Source of the DNA: an uncultured bacterium
GTDB taxonomy: Bacteria > Planctomycetota > Phycisphaerae > Phycisphaerales > SM1A02
Reading direction: 5' to 3'
Length of the DNA stretch: 64,000 bases
NCBI GenBank assembly: GCA_903891095.1
Contig: CAITDI010000043.1
Span: forward strand, 1-64,000
A model generated the notes under the pieces. That model did not search any database, had not been told where the DNA came from, and saw only the letters and a program-made list of their open reading frames with translations. Each line of letters opens with the position of its first letter. Within the stretch, counting starts at the first letter, position 1. Both the position numbers and the translations under genes were made by a program. Below, piece by piece: positions 16,349 to 26,163 of the stretch.

Positions 16349-18097
16349 ATGTCAACAGGTCGAGGCACTTCCGCAGGTGGCGCGTGGCATGCGCGCACGC
16401 TGCCTCCCTTCCGTCCCGCGGAGGGCGAGGATCTGCAGGCGGCCGTGTCGCGCGACATCGATCAGGTGCTTTCGCATCACGGGGAGTTTCCGTCGCCTGC
16501 GCGCTACGCCGCGCTCGTCGATCCGATGCGTTCTCCGCGCGCGGCCGAGGCCGTCGCCGTCGCTGCGTTCGAGTCGGCGCCGCGCTTCATGCACGAGCTT
16601 GCCGATGCGTGGCGCAAGCGGTTCGCGTCGTGGCAGCCCGCGATCGATCGCGCGGTCGGCGTCGCGATGTTCTTGGACGACGACGACGGCGACGCGTGCG
16701 ACGAATGGCGTGGCGCGCGGCTGGGTGCGTCCGTGCAGGATGGGCGCGGTCGATACGAGTTGGTCGCTGCCATCGGACGCGGCTCGAGCGGGACCGTCTA
16801 TCGCGCGGTCGACCGCGCGCTCTCCGATTGCGGCGCCGTCGCCGAGGTCGCGGTCAAGGTGATTCCCTGCGCGCACGCGGAGATTGAGTCGCGACTTCGC
16901 GAGGCCGGCGCCGCGCGAAGCATCGCCGACGCGGGCGTCGCGCGCGTCCTCGACGCAGGCGCGGTCGAGCTGCAGCAGCTCGAAGCGGCGCAGCGTGCGG
17001 CGCTTGGCTTGAATGACGCGGGTATTGCGATCGTCACCGAGCTCATCGACGGCATGCCGCTCTACCTGTGGAAGGCGACGCATCCCGATCGCAGCCCCGA
17101 TGATTGCGTGAGCCTCGCGCTGCGCGTGCAAGCCGCGCTGCGTGCATGCCACGCGGGCGGTGTCGCGCACGGCGACCTGTCGCCCGCGAACATCCTCGTC
17201 GATGCGTCGGGCGCGCCGCGCGTCGTCGACTTCGGTCACGCGTCGTGGAGCGCTGCGACGAGCGTCGACGACGACGGCGATGCTGCGACCGGCTTGCCGA
17301 GCCAGATCGTGCGCGACCAGCGTCGTCTTGGCGCGGTGCTCGCGTGGCTCGTGCGCGACCTCGAGCCGACGCGCGCGCGCCGTCGGGCACTCGATGCCGC
17401 GGAGACCATCGCAAAGGGCCTTACGCCAGCGCATCGCGCGCGCGGAAGCCGCCGTGGACTCGTGGTCGCCGCGGCCGCGCTCACGGTCGTTTGCGCGTGG
17501 GGCGCGTGGACCTTCGTCGGCCGCGGCTCTGGCGCGAGCGCGGCCATCGATCCGATCGATCTGGTGTTCGGCGTCGCGCTCGACGACGCGCCCGAGCTCG
17601 AAGCGGCCGTGCGCGAGGTGCTCGCGGATGGCTCCAACGGACCGATCTTCAAGACACGAGGGCTGGTGCTCGCGGCTTCCGCGCAAGACGAAGTCGCGGT
17701 GCTCGCGCGAAAGCCCGCGCTCGACGACCACGACCGCGCGCACATCCTGGCTGCCGCGATCCTCGCGCTCGCGACGCCAGACCCGTGGAGAGCTGCGCCG
17801 CTCGCGGTGATGTCGGTCGAACGCATCTCGAACGACGCCTCGGGCGCATCCGATCCCGCATCCGATCCCGCATCTGGGGACCGCGTCGCTCGACAGGTCG
17901 CGCTCGCGCAGGTGATCGCAGACATCTCGCGCACGCAGTTCGGCAAGGCCCCCGCGATCGAAGCGTCGCGGCTCGCGGTCCAGCGCAGCGTCACCGACTG
18001 CAGCGCGCCCGGGCTCATCGCGCTCCTCGAGCAGACGGCCAACAGCCGTGCGAGGGGGTTCATTCCCCGCGCCAGCGCGCGTCCTCGGTCAGGTTGA
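16349..18097 (+). CDS. Membrane-anchored Ser/Thr protein kinase
   Basis: A 582-residue Hanks-type kinase. The kinase domain spans about residues 130-350: glycine loop IGRGSSGTVYRAV, lysine in VAVKVIPC, catalytic loop VAHGDLSPANILVD and metal motif VVDFGHASWS. The catalytic HRD motif is HGD, so the arginine for activation-loop control is missing (non-RD). A single TM helix follows (GLVVAAAALTVVCAWGAW), leaving an alanine-rich extracytoplasmic domain of about 190 residues that matches no family I know. Residues 1-125 hold a conserved-looking N-terminal helical region. It faces the ECF sigma gene and overlaps the convergent downstream gene by nine bases. Confidence 0.87.
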   Translation: MSTGRGTSAGGAWHARTLPPFRPAEGEDLQAAVSRDIDQVLSHHGEFPSPARYAALVDPMRSPRAAEAVAVAAFESAPRFMHELADAWRKRFASWQPAIDRAVGVAMFLDDDDGDACDEWRGARLGASVQDGRGRYELVAAIGRGSSGTVYRAVDRALSDCGAVAEVAVKVIPCAHAEIESRLREAGAARSIADAGVARVLDAGAVELQQLEAAQRAALGLNDAGIAIVTELIDGMPLYLWKATHPDRSPDDCVSLALRVQAALRACHAGGVAHGDLSPANILVDASGAPRVVDFGHASWSAATSVDDDGDAATGLPSQIVRDQRRLGAVLAWLVRDLEPTRARRRALDAAETIAKGLTPAHRARGSRRGLVVAAAALTVVCAWGAWTFVGRGSGASAAIDPIDLVFGVALDDAPELEAAVREVLADGSNGPIFKTRGLVLAASAQDEVAVLARKPALDDHDRAHILAAAILALATPDPWRAAPLAVMSVERISNDASGASDPASDPASGDRVARQVALAQVIADISRTQFGKAPAIEASRLAVQRSVTDCSAPGLIALLEQTANSRARGFIPRASARPRSG

Positions 18098-18865
18098 GGG
18101 CTTCGCTGAAGGAACCGCCGAGGCTCGCCCCATGTTCGCGAGCGCCCATCGGTAGAAGGCGTGCTGTGCGGTCGGCGGTCGCTCGGGCTCGAGATTCGCG
18201 TACTCGATCGCCGCGCGTGCGGCTTCGGTGTTGGCGTCGCGGATATCGCTGCCCTTCACGAAAGCGCGCGCGGCGAGGTACTCGATCGCGGTCGCGTGCA
18301 CGCGCTCGTCCTCGTCCAGCGTGCCGAGCACCAGTGCGCGGATCGGAGTCGAACCAGGCTTGGCGACGCGGTACCTCATGCAGAAGAATGCCGCCGCCAT
18401 CGTCGGCTTGCCCGGATTCGCCGCCCGGGCGGCCGCGATCTCCGCATCGATCGAGGGGATCACCGTGTCGGCGAGGAACACCTCGCGCACCACGCCACCG
18501 TCGAGGATGCAGATCGCCGCGTCGCCTTCCTGAAGCGGCACGATCGCCGCGCGTTCGCCGTGCGCATCCGCGATCGACTTGTCGAGCGCGCGCATCGGGT
18601 GCTTGCCTGCGTCATCGAACGACAGTGCGGACGTGGCGATCGCGCGTGGCGCGGCGTTCTCGAGCCGCCAGCCTTGCGAATCCGCGCGTCGCACGAAGCG
18701 CACGCGATCTCCCGCAAGCGACACGGCGCCGCCCGAAGAACTGGGCGGCGCCGTGCGGAGTTCGAGTTCAAGCGTCTTGTCGTCGGCGGAGACCACGCGG
18801 ACCGGTCCGTCGGCAGGGTTCGCGCAGCAAAGCGCGGCAGCGACGAGCAGCCCGCCGATGCTCAC
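18089..18865 (-). CDS. Exported hypothetical protein
   Basis: A 258-residue protein starting with a short signal-like segment (MSIGGLLVAAALCCANPADG). The mature part alternates strands and helices and has no motif I can name; a segment reading AAAFFCMRYRVAKPGS and a C-terminal Ala-rich helical part are visible. Its start overlaps the stop of the Bax-inhibitor-like gene by four bases (ATGA), so the two are cotranscribed with translational coupling. Its 3' end overlaps the kinase gene by nine bases in convergent orientation. Confidence 0.65.
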   Translation of the reverse strand: MSIGGLLVAAALCCANPADGPVRVVSADDKTLELELRTAPPSSSGGAVSLAGDRVRFVRRADSQGWRLENAAPRAIATSALSFDDAGKHPMRALDKSIADAHGERAAIVPLQEGDAAICILDGGVVREVFLADTVIPSIDAEIAAARAANPGKPTMAAAFFCMRYRVAKPGSTPIRALVLGTLDEDERVHATAIEYLAARAFVKGSDIRDANTEAARAAIEYANLEPERPPTAQHAFYRWALANMGRASAVPSAKPST

Positions 18866-19674
18866 TTGCGATCACCAAACATCGCGGCGATGCGGAACGC
18901 GAGCTTGAGCGCCTCGAGGTAGACCCACGCGAGCGTGACCATCAGGCCGAACGCGAGGAGCCATTCCATCGACTTGGGGGCGCCGGCGGCGACCGCCTCA
19001 TCGATCTGCGCGAGGTCGACCAGGAGCCAGAGCGACGCGAGCACGAGGATCGCGGCGTTGAGGCCGAGGCCGATCCACGCCGCGCTGCCGCCCTTGAACG
19101 CCTCGCCGAGCTCGAGGAACGGCATGCGCACGCCGAACAGGCTGATGACCCAGCAGATCAGCATCGCAATGCAGAGTCCGCCGGTCACGACGGCGATCAC
19201 CGACTGGAACCGCGGTCCCGCACGGATGATGTTGAAGGTGTGCAGCGCGAGCATGGTCGCCATCACGCTGCCCGTGATCACGAACGCCTGCAGCGCGAGG
19301 CCGCCCGCGACCTTGATGCCGCGCGACGCGAGGATCTGCTCGAGGAGCAGGCTGACGCAGCCGAGGAACAGGCCCTGCGCGATCGAGTAGACCGGCGCCG
19401 CGATGATGCCCGCGGTCGGCTTGGCCATGAGCACGAAGAAGAGGACCAGCGACACGACCAGCGACGCGATCATGCTGATCATGAACATCGGCGGGTAGGT
19501 CTGCGCGACGGTGTAGCCCACCGCGCCCGCGATGACCGCGAGCACCGTGCAGAAGCCGGTCTTCGCCATCACGCCCTGGACGCTGGCGGTGTCGGAACGG
19601 GCGCCCGGCATGGCCAGGATGCGGCCGAGCGACTGGTCGGAGAGAACGGGGTTGGAAGATTGGAGCATGGACAT
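18862..19674 (-). CDS. Bax inhibitor-1/YccA-like integral membrane protein
   Basis: A 270-residue polytopic membrane protein with about seven hydrophobic helices (for example FCTVLAVIAGAVGYTVA, MISMIASLVVSLVLFFVLM, SVIAVVTGGLCIAMLICWVI and ILVLASLWLLVDLAQID). The TM arrangement and the final MEWLLAFGLMVTLAWVYLEA fit the Bax1-I (PF12811) type of the BI-1 superfamily, some of which are pH-sensitive calcium leak channels. The start MSMLQSSNPVL at 19674 was chosen because sequence upstream in frame is Arg-rich and non-homologous. It leads a two-gene operon. Confidence 0.85.
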   Translation of the reverse strand: MSMLQSSNPVLSDQSLGRILAMPGARSDTASVQGVMAKTGFCTVLAVIAGAVGYTVAQTYPPMFMISMIASLVVSLVLFFVLMAKPTAGIIAAPVYSIAQGLFLGCVSLLLEQILASRGIKVAGGLALQAFVITGSVMATMLALHTFNIIRAGPRFQSVIAVVTGGLCIAMLICWVISLFGVRMPFLELGEAFKGGSAAWIGLGLNAAILVLASLWLLVDLAQIDEAVAAGAPKSMEWLLAFGLMVTLAWVYLEALKLAFRIAAMFGDRK

Positions 19675-19726
19675 AGTGGTGCGAGTATAGGTCGGCGATT
19701 CGGGGTGAATTCGTTCGATCGTGCGG

Positions 19727-20512
19727 TCAGCCCACGCCGAGCGCGGACTGGCAGTTGCGGAGCGCCCGCGCGCGGCGGACGCTGGCCTCGACCAGCTTGG
19801 ACAGGTCGCGGCGGCGGACGCTCTCAAGGACGGTCGACGCGGTCTGCAGGCTGGCGGCGAGCGTTTCGGCCGCGAATCGCAGGGTTTGCTCGTGTTCCGC
19901 GCCCGCGGCGATGCCGTCCCACGACTGGAGCAGGGCGAGCGCTTCGCCGGCGCCTTCGACGGCCTTGGCGAGTTTCTCGTCGGTCGGGCGACCGCTGTAG
20001 CCGAGGTTTGCGAGTGCGAGGCGGACGGCGGCGTCCTCGACGCGCAGCTCGTTGATCGCCGCGAGCTTGACACGCGAGTGCTCCGCGCCGGGCGGCAGCG
20101 GGATCGACTTGTCGGCCAGGCGCGCGGCCCAATCGGGGATCGGCTCGACCGCGCTGTCGAGGCCGAACTCGCGCAGGGTGGTCGTCGCTCGCGCGCTCAG
20201 CCGCGCGAAGGTCGCGCCGACGCCCGCGAGCCCGCCGTCACGCACGAGCGCCGCGTCGAGGTTGGCGCGGAGCTTGCGGCCGTTGGTCTCGGCGACGGAC
20301 AGGCAGTGGGGGCAGAGGTCGCCGTCGATGGGCTTCGCGCACCGCGTGCAGAACGGACGCCAGCGCGCCGCGGCGCACCGGCACGGCGCGGTCGAGCCAC
20401 GCGCGCGTTCGACACCGCAGGTCTCGCAGCGCTCGGAAACGCGGGCCGCGAGCATGGCGCGGCCAGAGAGGGTTGAGTTGTTCATCTTCGCGTCGGCGTT
20501 GTTCGCGCTCAT
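19727..20512 (-). CDS. Zinc-ribbon protein, unknown function
   Basis: A 261-residue protein. Residues about 20-75 carry cysteine pairs (CETCG, CRC, CTRCAKPIDGDLCPHC) that form one or two zinc ribbons. The rest (about 80-260) is helical with few motifs and ends RNCQSALGVG. Two starts are possible: ATG at 20512 (MSANNADAKMNN) or the internal ATG nine codons later. It lies 50 bases downstream of the B12-binding gene on the same strand and may share its transcript. Function is not evident. Confidence 0.65.
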   Translation of the reverse strand: MSANNADAKMNNSTLSGRAMLAARVSERCETCGVERARGSTAPCRCAAARWRPFCTRCAKPIDGDLCPHCLSVAETNGRKLRANLDAALVRDGGLAGVGATFARLSARATTTLREFGLDSAVEPIPDWAARLADKSIPLPPGAEHSRVKLAAINELRVEDAAVRLALANLGYSGRPTDEKLAKAVEGAGEALALLQSWDGIAAGAEHEQTLRFAAETLAASLQTASTVLESVRRRDLSKLVEASVRRARALRNCQSALGVG

Positions 20513-20562
20513 GCGGGCAGTATCGACAAATCCGGGCGGGTTGTTTGGTTCTGCGAACGGCC

Positions 20563-21648
20563 TTACGCCTTCGCCAACTCCGCCGCCACCCGCACCGCGT
20601 CCGTCGCGCAGCACGCGCAACCGTCGGCGCCGACGACCTTCCACAGGTCCGGCACGACGCGGAACGCGCCGCCGCCGACCATGATCGGGATGTGCCGGTC
20701 CGGCGCAGCCTCGCGTAGGCTTTCGATCGCCTTCGCAATCGAGCGCACGGTCAGGCCAGTGCTCGCCGACAGCGCGACAAGGTCGAACTGCGGCGTGCCG
20801 AACTCATCGACCGCGTGCTCGACGAGATCGACCGTCGGCATGTTGGCGCCGAGGCAATCGACCTGCCAGCCTTCGCTCTCGAGGAGGTCCGCGACCATGC
20901 GGATACCGACGTCGTGCAGGTCGCCACCGACGCTCGCGGCGAGCGCGCGCTTGCCGTTGCGCGGAGCCTGCGGGAGTCGGCTGCGCAGCACGGCGAGCGC
21001 GCCTTGCGTCGCGGTGGTCACGTAGTGCTCGTCGGCGACGGTCGCTTCCTGGATCTGCCAGAGGCGGCCGACTTCGCTCAGCGCGGGACCGATGACGGTC
21101 TCGTAGACCTCGGCAACGGAGCGTCCGCTGTTGACGGCGTCGAGCAGCACATCGACCGCACGCGACTGATGACGCTCGAGGAGGTGGACCAGGTACGCAC
21201 GCGAGCGCACCGTGTCGACACCTTCATGCTCGAGCGCGCTCTCAAAGCTCGCGTCGACGGTCGCCTCATCGGCGTTCTGCAGGGCGTCGAGCGCCTCGTC
21301 GATCATCACCGACGCCCGGTTCGCGAGTTCGGCGGGGAGTTCGGCGCGGAGGGTCTCCTCAAGCGCGATCAGGCTGGCGGAGAGATGCTCGGGGTCCATC
21401 TCGCGGGCGATGAACGCCGCGCGCGCCCACTCGACCGACTGCACGAACAGCACGGCGCGGTCGGCTGCGATCGCCTCGGCCAGGTGGTGCAGGCGATTCA
21501 TGATCTCGCCCTTCCACAGCGCGCGAGCGCCGTCGATGCGGCGCTCGAGCTCGGGGTGGCGCTCGAAGAGCAGCGTCACCGTCCACTCCGCGAGGGCGCG
21601 GGAGACGCTGTCGATCGATTCTGCGTGTTGCCTATCGGTGGCGAGCAT
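20563..21648 (-). CDS. B12-binding protein with CarH-like light-sensor motif
   Basis: A 361-residue protein. The C-terminal Rossmann domain (about 235-355) has the cobalamin lower-ligand motif GGDLHDVGIRMVADLLES (D243-x-H245-x-x-G248), then VALSASTG and IMVGGGAF. The preceding four-helix cap domain (about 150-225) contains W197 and E207-H208 at exactly nine residues' spacing (LWQIQEATVADEH), the Wx9EH motif that contacts adenosylcobalamin in CarH photoreceptors. No MerR-type DNA-binding domain is present; the N-terminal 140 residues are helical and unrecognised. It may therefore be a light- or B12-sensing regulator acting through protein contacts, or a corrinoid carrier. Confidence 0.85.
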   Translation of the reverse strand: MLATDRQHAESIDSVSRALAEWTVTLLFERHPELERRIDGARALWKGEIMNRLHHLAEAIAADRAVLFVQSVEWARAAFIAREMDPEHLSASLIALEETLRAELPAELANRASVMIDEALDALQNADEATVDASFESALEHEGVDTVRSRAYLVHLLERHQSRAVDVLLDAVNSGRSVAEVYETVIGPALSEVGRLWQIQEATVADEHYVTTATQGALAVLRSRLPQAPRNGKRALAASVGGDLHDVGIRMVADLLESEGWQVDCLGANMPTVDLVEHAVDEFGTPQFDLVALSASTGLTVRSIAKAIESLREAAPDRHIPIMVGGGAFRVVPDLWKVVGADGCACCATDAVRVAAELAKA

Positions 21649-21742
21649 GGTTCAGCGTCCGGAACGGGTGTCCCCGATTCGGACCACAAGGCGACTAGAT
21701 TCGCCGTTCCCCTGGGTGAACGCAAGTTCGCGGGAACACCGC

Positions 21743-23755
21743 TCACCGAGACCGCGTGAACGCCCGCTCGGCCAGGCTGCCCGAGGGTTTACCCGTCAAT
21801 TGGGCGTGTTTCAGAAGATACTTCATGGTCACGATCATGACCGTGGCGTGCGACCAGGTGAGCGGGCTCACCGAGATCGGGGCGCCGGTATACGGGTCGA
21901 ACTGCTCGGCGAGCACGCCCGACGGGAACGCGCGGTCCGCCGTCCAGTGCAGGTAGGGCAGCGCCTGCTCGAGCTGCTCGACGGTCTCGGCGCGCTCGAT
22001 CAGCCACTGGCCGACCCAAAGCGTGCAGATAACCCACGGATTGCCCGGCACGTCGGCCAGGTTCGAGTGCTCGACGCGGTGGTAGTAGTCGTTCTCGTAG
22101 CGGGCGACGCCGCCGATGTGGGTCTTGACCCAGAGGCGGTCGCGGACCTGCTCCATGTGGGCGACGACCTTGGGATCGTTGGCGCTCATCGCACCGAACG
22201 CAAACAGCGCGAACGCGCTCGCGTCGATCGTCATGTCGAGGCGGTAGCTGCCGTCGGGGAGCGGCGTCGCCATCCGCGCGAAGCGGTTGCGGTCGGGCTC
22301 CCACATGTGGCGGATCATCGCGCCGCGCATGCGCTCGGCGCCTTCGTTGTATTCGGCGGCGCGGTCGTACGCGCCCATGTCCTGGGCAAAGCTCGCGGCG
22401 GCCTTGAGCGCGCCGATCGTCGACGCGACCGTGAAGAGATGCACGCCGCGGCGCTCCTCCCACAGGTCCCACGACGGCTGCGGCAGGCCGTTGTGGTCGC
22501 GGTAGCGCAGGATCCAGTTCGCAGGCTCGACGACGAGCGTGTTGTAGGTCGTCTTGATGAACTCGACGTCGCGGAAGATCTGGAAGTGCCGGCGCAGCGC
22601 CCAGATCACCAGCGATGTCTCGTCCTGCTGGATCGGGAGCACGCGCTGGCCGTCGAGCACCGACGGATGCCAGCTCGACGCGAGCGTGCCGCTCGGGTTG
22701 TACTTGTGGAGGAAGTAGCCTTCCTTCGAGATCACCTGCTCGCAGAAGCGGAAGAACTTCCGCGACAGTTCGCCGTGGCCCGAGAGGACGAGCGCATGCG
22801 AGACCAGCGCGCCGTCGCGCGGCCACATGTACGAGTACGTGTCGCCCGCGAAGTGCGTGATGTCGTAGTCGTTGGCGGCGATGATCGCGCCGTTGTTGTC
22901 GATCTGGGTGCGCGAGATCACCTGGCTGCGCACGAACATGTCGCGCAGGCGCTCGGGCAGCGGCGAGAGGTCGAGCGGTTCCTTCAGCGCCCAGAGCCGC
23001 CAGTACGCCTCCGTGCGGTCCATCATGCGCTGCGGGGTCTTGGTGCGGACCTTCTCGTTGAGGGCCATCACGGCTTCATGCGTGCGGCCGGCGGCGAGCC
23101 AGCAGTGCAGCGAGCCCGAGCCCCACGGCGAGAGCGCGACGGCAAAGCCGACGGTCGAGTCGACCGAGCCCTGTGCGATCGCGTGCCGCGAAAGGAGGCC
23201 GTCCTCGGCATCGCGCCATGTGCCTTCGGCGTCGCCGATGCGCTTGGCTCCGGTCGCCCAGTAGTCGACGCCAAAGCGTCCCGAAGAGCAGCCGTTGATC
23301 AGGAAGTACGCGCTGTCCTTGTAGTGCACGAGGCCGCTGGTCTGCGGGTCGTACATCACGGTGTCGCCGACGGGCGACTCGTTCACGCTGATGTCGTGGT
23401 GGAAGAAGATGCGCACGTCGCGCGGCTTGCCGAGCAGGTCGGTCACCACCACGCGGCGGAAGTAGACGGGGCTCCAGTAGTCGACCGCGTCGTTGCACAC
23501 GAGCTCGATGCCGAGGCGCTCGTGGCGGAGCCGCACATCGGTGACCATCGTGTCGGGCTTGTAGCGGAGGTCGCGCGTCCAGCCCGGCGAATCGATCCAC
23601 GCAAAGTGTCCGTCGGCCCACACGCCAAAGCGCTGCATGTGACCGCAGGTGTGGTTCGGCTGGCCGACATGGGGCCAGTAGAGGTCGCGCAGGCGGTATT
23701 GATCGTCGAAGGCGACGAGCATCTCGCCGTTTCCGACTGGGATATTGCGTGGCAT
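21743..23755 (-). CDS. GH15 family glucoamylase-like glycoside hydrolase
   Basis: A 670-residue glycoside hydrolase. Residues about 1-235 form a beta-sandwich domain (FDDQYRLRDLYWPHVGQPNH near the start), and about 265-650 the (alpha/alpha)6 barrel of GH15. Family motifs are visible: TYSYMWPRDGALVSHAL, PIQQDETSLVIWAL, the catalytic acid in WDLWEERRG (about E433) and the base in SGVLAEQFDP (about E617). No signal peptide is visible, so it probably acts in the cytoplasm on alpha-glucans, oligosaccharides or trehalose-type substrates. It is preceded on the same strand by the FliN-like gene's 3' flank, and no glycogen genes are nearby. Confidence 0.92.
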   Translation of the reverse strand: MPRNIPVGNGEMLVAFDDQYRLRDLYWPHVGQPNHTCGHMQRFGVWADGHFAWIDSPGWTRDLRYKPDTMVTDVRLRHERLGIELVCNDAVDYWSPVYFRRVVVTDLLGKPRDVRIFFHHDISVNESPVGDTVMYDPQTSGLVHYKDSAYFLINGCSSGRFGVDYWATGAKRIGDAEGTWRDAEDGLLSRHAIAQGSVDSTVGFAVALSPWGSGSLHCWLAAGRTHEAVMALNEKVRTKTPQRMMDRTEAYWRLWALKEPLDLSPLPERLRDMFVRSQVISRTQIDNNGAIIAANDYDITHFAGDTYSYMWPRDGALVSHALVLSGHGELSRKFFRFCEQVISKEGYFLHKYNPSGTLASSWHPSVLDGQRVLPIQQDETSLVIWALRRHFQIFRDVEFIKTTYNTLVVEPANWILRYRDHNGLPQPSWDLWEERRGVHLFTVASTIGALKAAASFAQDMGAYDRAAEYNEGAERMRGAMIRHMWEPDRNRFARMATPLPDGSYRLDMTIDASAFALFAFGAMSANDPKVVAHMEQVRDRLWVKTHIGGVARYENDYYHRVEHSNLADVPGNPWVICTLWVGQWLIERAETVEQLEQALPYLHWTADRAFPSGVLAEQFDPYTGAPISVSPLTWSHATVMIVTMKYLLKHAQLTGKPSGSLAERAFTRSR

Positions 23756-23838
23756 GCGCGGTGTACTCTCTCTGCGACTGTGGGGCTTGGTTCAGGACTG
23801 TGGACGATCGGCTCTTGCTTGCGTGGGCTGACGCTTGG

Positions 23839-24108
23839 TCAGCCTCCGCCAAGTGCGGCGACGCGTTCCTTGAGTTCGCCGATGCGCGTGAGGCGCACGC
23901 CGAAGTTCTCGCCGACCTTGACCGCGCGACCGGCGCCGATCGGCGTGTTGTTGATCAGCACGTCGAGGTCCTCGTCGATCTGCTTGGGCAGCTCGATGAT
24001 CGAACCGTGGGTGAGCGCGGTCACCTCGGAAAGGGGCATCCGGCGCTCCGCGATCTGCACGATCAGCGGAACCTCCAGGCGAAGGATGCGGGCGAGGTCA
24101 TTCGACAT
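23839..24108 (-). CDS. fliN: FliN-like flagellar motor switch (SpoA domain) protein
   Basis: An 89-residue protein consisting of one SpoA/FliN C-terminal domain: LEVPLIVQIAERRMPLSEV, then THGSIIELPKQIDEDLDVLI and NNTPIGAGRAVKVGENFGVR, ending in the helical RIGELKERVAALGGG. FliN forms the C-ring rim with FliM and FliG in the flagellar motor; SpoA proteins also occur in type III secretion. The start at 24108 (MSNDLARIL) is supported by the domain boundary. No other flagellar gene lies in the window, so this copy is isolated. It is shorter than many FliN proteins, lacking an N-terminal extension. Confidence 0.87.
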   Translation of the reverse strand: MSNDLARILRLEVPLIVQIAERRMPLSEVTALTHGSIIELPKQIDEDLDVLINNTPIGAGRAVKVGENFGVRLTRIGELKERVAALGGG

Positions 24109-24226
24109 GGGGTCCTTATCGGCCGACAGCAGGCCGAGCCTTCGGGGAACTGCGACTTCCTGAGAATCCCCGAGACCAAGCCAACCGTTCGGCGGAAACC
24201 GCCGTCGAAGTGACCGCCCCGCGTCC

Positions 24227-24324
24227 AAGCACCGAAGGCCGCCGCCGCAAGCCGCGAACCGCCCCAATCACGCCCACCTCAATGAGCACCAAAGGCCGCC
24301 GCCGCAGCGGCGTCGCCGCTCAAA
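24227..24324. repeat. GC-rich repeat copies, reverse orientation of the AGCGGTCGCAGCTGCGG family
   Basis: Two related segments lie here: CACCGAAGGCCGCCGCCGCA near 24230 and CACCAAAGGCCGCCGCCGCA from 24287, the latter ending CGTCGCCGCTCAAA. Read on the minus strand, the second begins TTTGAGCGGCGACGCCGCTG and ends CCTTTGGTG, the same layout as the repeats at 33231 and 62130. A small AGCGGC-GTC-GCCGCT hairpin (24306-24320) is embedded and may also end fabF transcription. Confidence 0.6.
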
Positions 24325-24334
24325 CACGCTCCGC

Positions 24335-25588
<1,254 letters not shown>

Positions 25589-25630
25589 GGTGAATCCTGC
25601 AGGGAAGCTTGCCCCGCCGCGCAGCCGCGG

Positions 25631-25885
25631 TCAGGAGCTCTTGAGGGTGCGCTGGATGTAGTCGATCGCATCCGCGACCGTCTTCAGCTTGGTCGCGGCC
25701 TCGTCGGTGATGGAGATTTCGAAGAGATCCTCGAACTCCATCATCAACTCGGCCTTGTCGAGGCTGTCGCAGATGGCGTCGAACTCGCTGGTCCGAGTGA
25801 CATCCGACTTGGCAACGCCAAGTTGGTCGGCGATGGCCTCGACGACCTTCGCCTCAATCTCGGATTCCGGCAGAGATGCAGACAT
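25631..25885 (-). CDS. Second acyl carrier protein
   Basis: An 84-residue acyl carrier protein paralogue (start MSASLPESEIEAK). The phosphopantetheine serine lies in ICDSLDKAELMMEFEDLF, where canonical ACP reads DSLDIVEL. Four-helix layout and size match ACP, but the sequence differs substantially from the neighbouring acpP. It lies between acpP and fabF with short spacers, so it belongs to the operon. It might carry a special acyl group, serve another synthase, or be a lineage-specific duplicate; the sequence does not decide. Confidence 0.88.
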   Translation of the reverse strand: MSASLPESEIEAKVVEAIADQLGVAKSDVTRTSEFDAICDSLDKAELMMEFEDLFEISITDEAATKLKTVADAIDYIQRTLKSS

Positions 25886-25908
25886 GCGCTGGGGTGATCC
25901 GACGCAGG

Positions 25909-26163
25909 TCAACCCTGCGTGCGGTTCGCCTTGATGAAGTCGATCGCCTGGCCGACGGTGTGGATCTTCTCCGCCTGGTCGTCAGGGATCTTGGTTCCGA
26001 ACTGGGCCTCGAACTCCATGAGCAGCTCGACGATGTCGAGGCTGTCGGCGTTCAGGTCGTTCGTGAAGCTGGTCTCACGGGTGATCGACTCCGGCTCGGC
26101 ATCGGTGTGCTGAGCGACGATGTCGATGACCTTCTTTTCGATCTCGGCGTCGGTCACGGGCAT
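25909..26163 (-). CDS. acpP: Acyl carrier protein
   Basis: Central carrier of fatty-acid synthesis, modified with 4'-phosphopantetheine. The 84-residue product has the canonical helix II NADSLDIVELLMEFEAQFG with the attachment serine, and ends TVGQAIDFIKANRTQG. Two starts compete. The ATG at 26163 (MPVTDAEIEKK) fits the family N terminus, but its AGGAG is only two bases away. A TTG at 26190 has GAGGAG six bases upstream and would give a 93-residue form starting MSPEKIEGV. I chose the ATG on family length. It follows fabG across about 145 bases and precedes the second ACP. Confidence 0.95.
   Translation of the reverse strand: MPVTDAEIEKKVIDIVAQHTDAEPESITRETSFTNDLNADSLDIVELLMEFEAQFGTKIPDDQAEKIHTVGQAIDFIKANRTQG

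Noticed and set aside
21212-24163. Plus-strand open frame of 983 codons
   Set aside because: It lies opposite the B12-binding, GH15 and FliN genes and has no recognisable domain.
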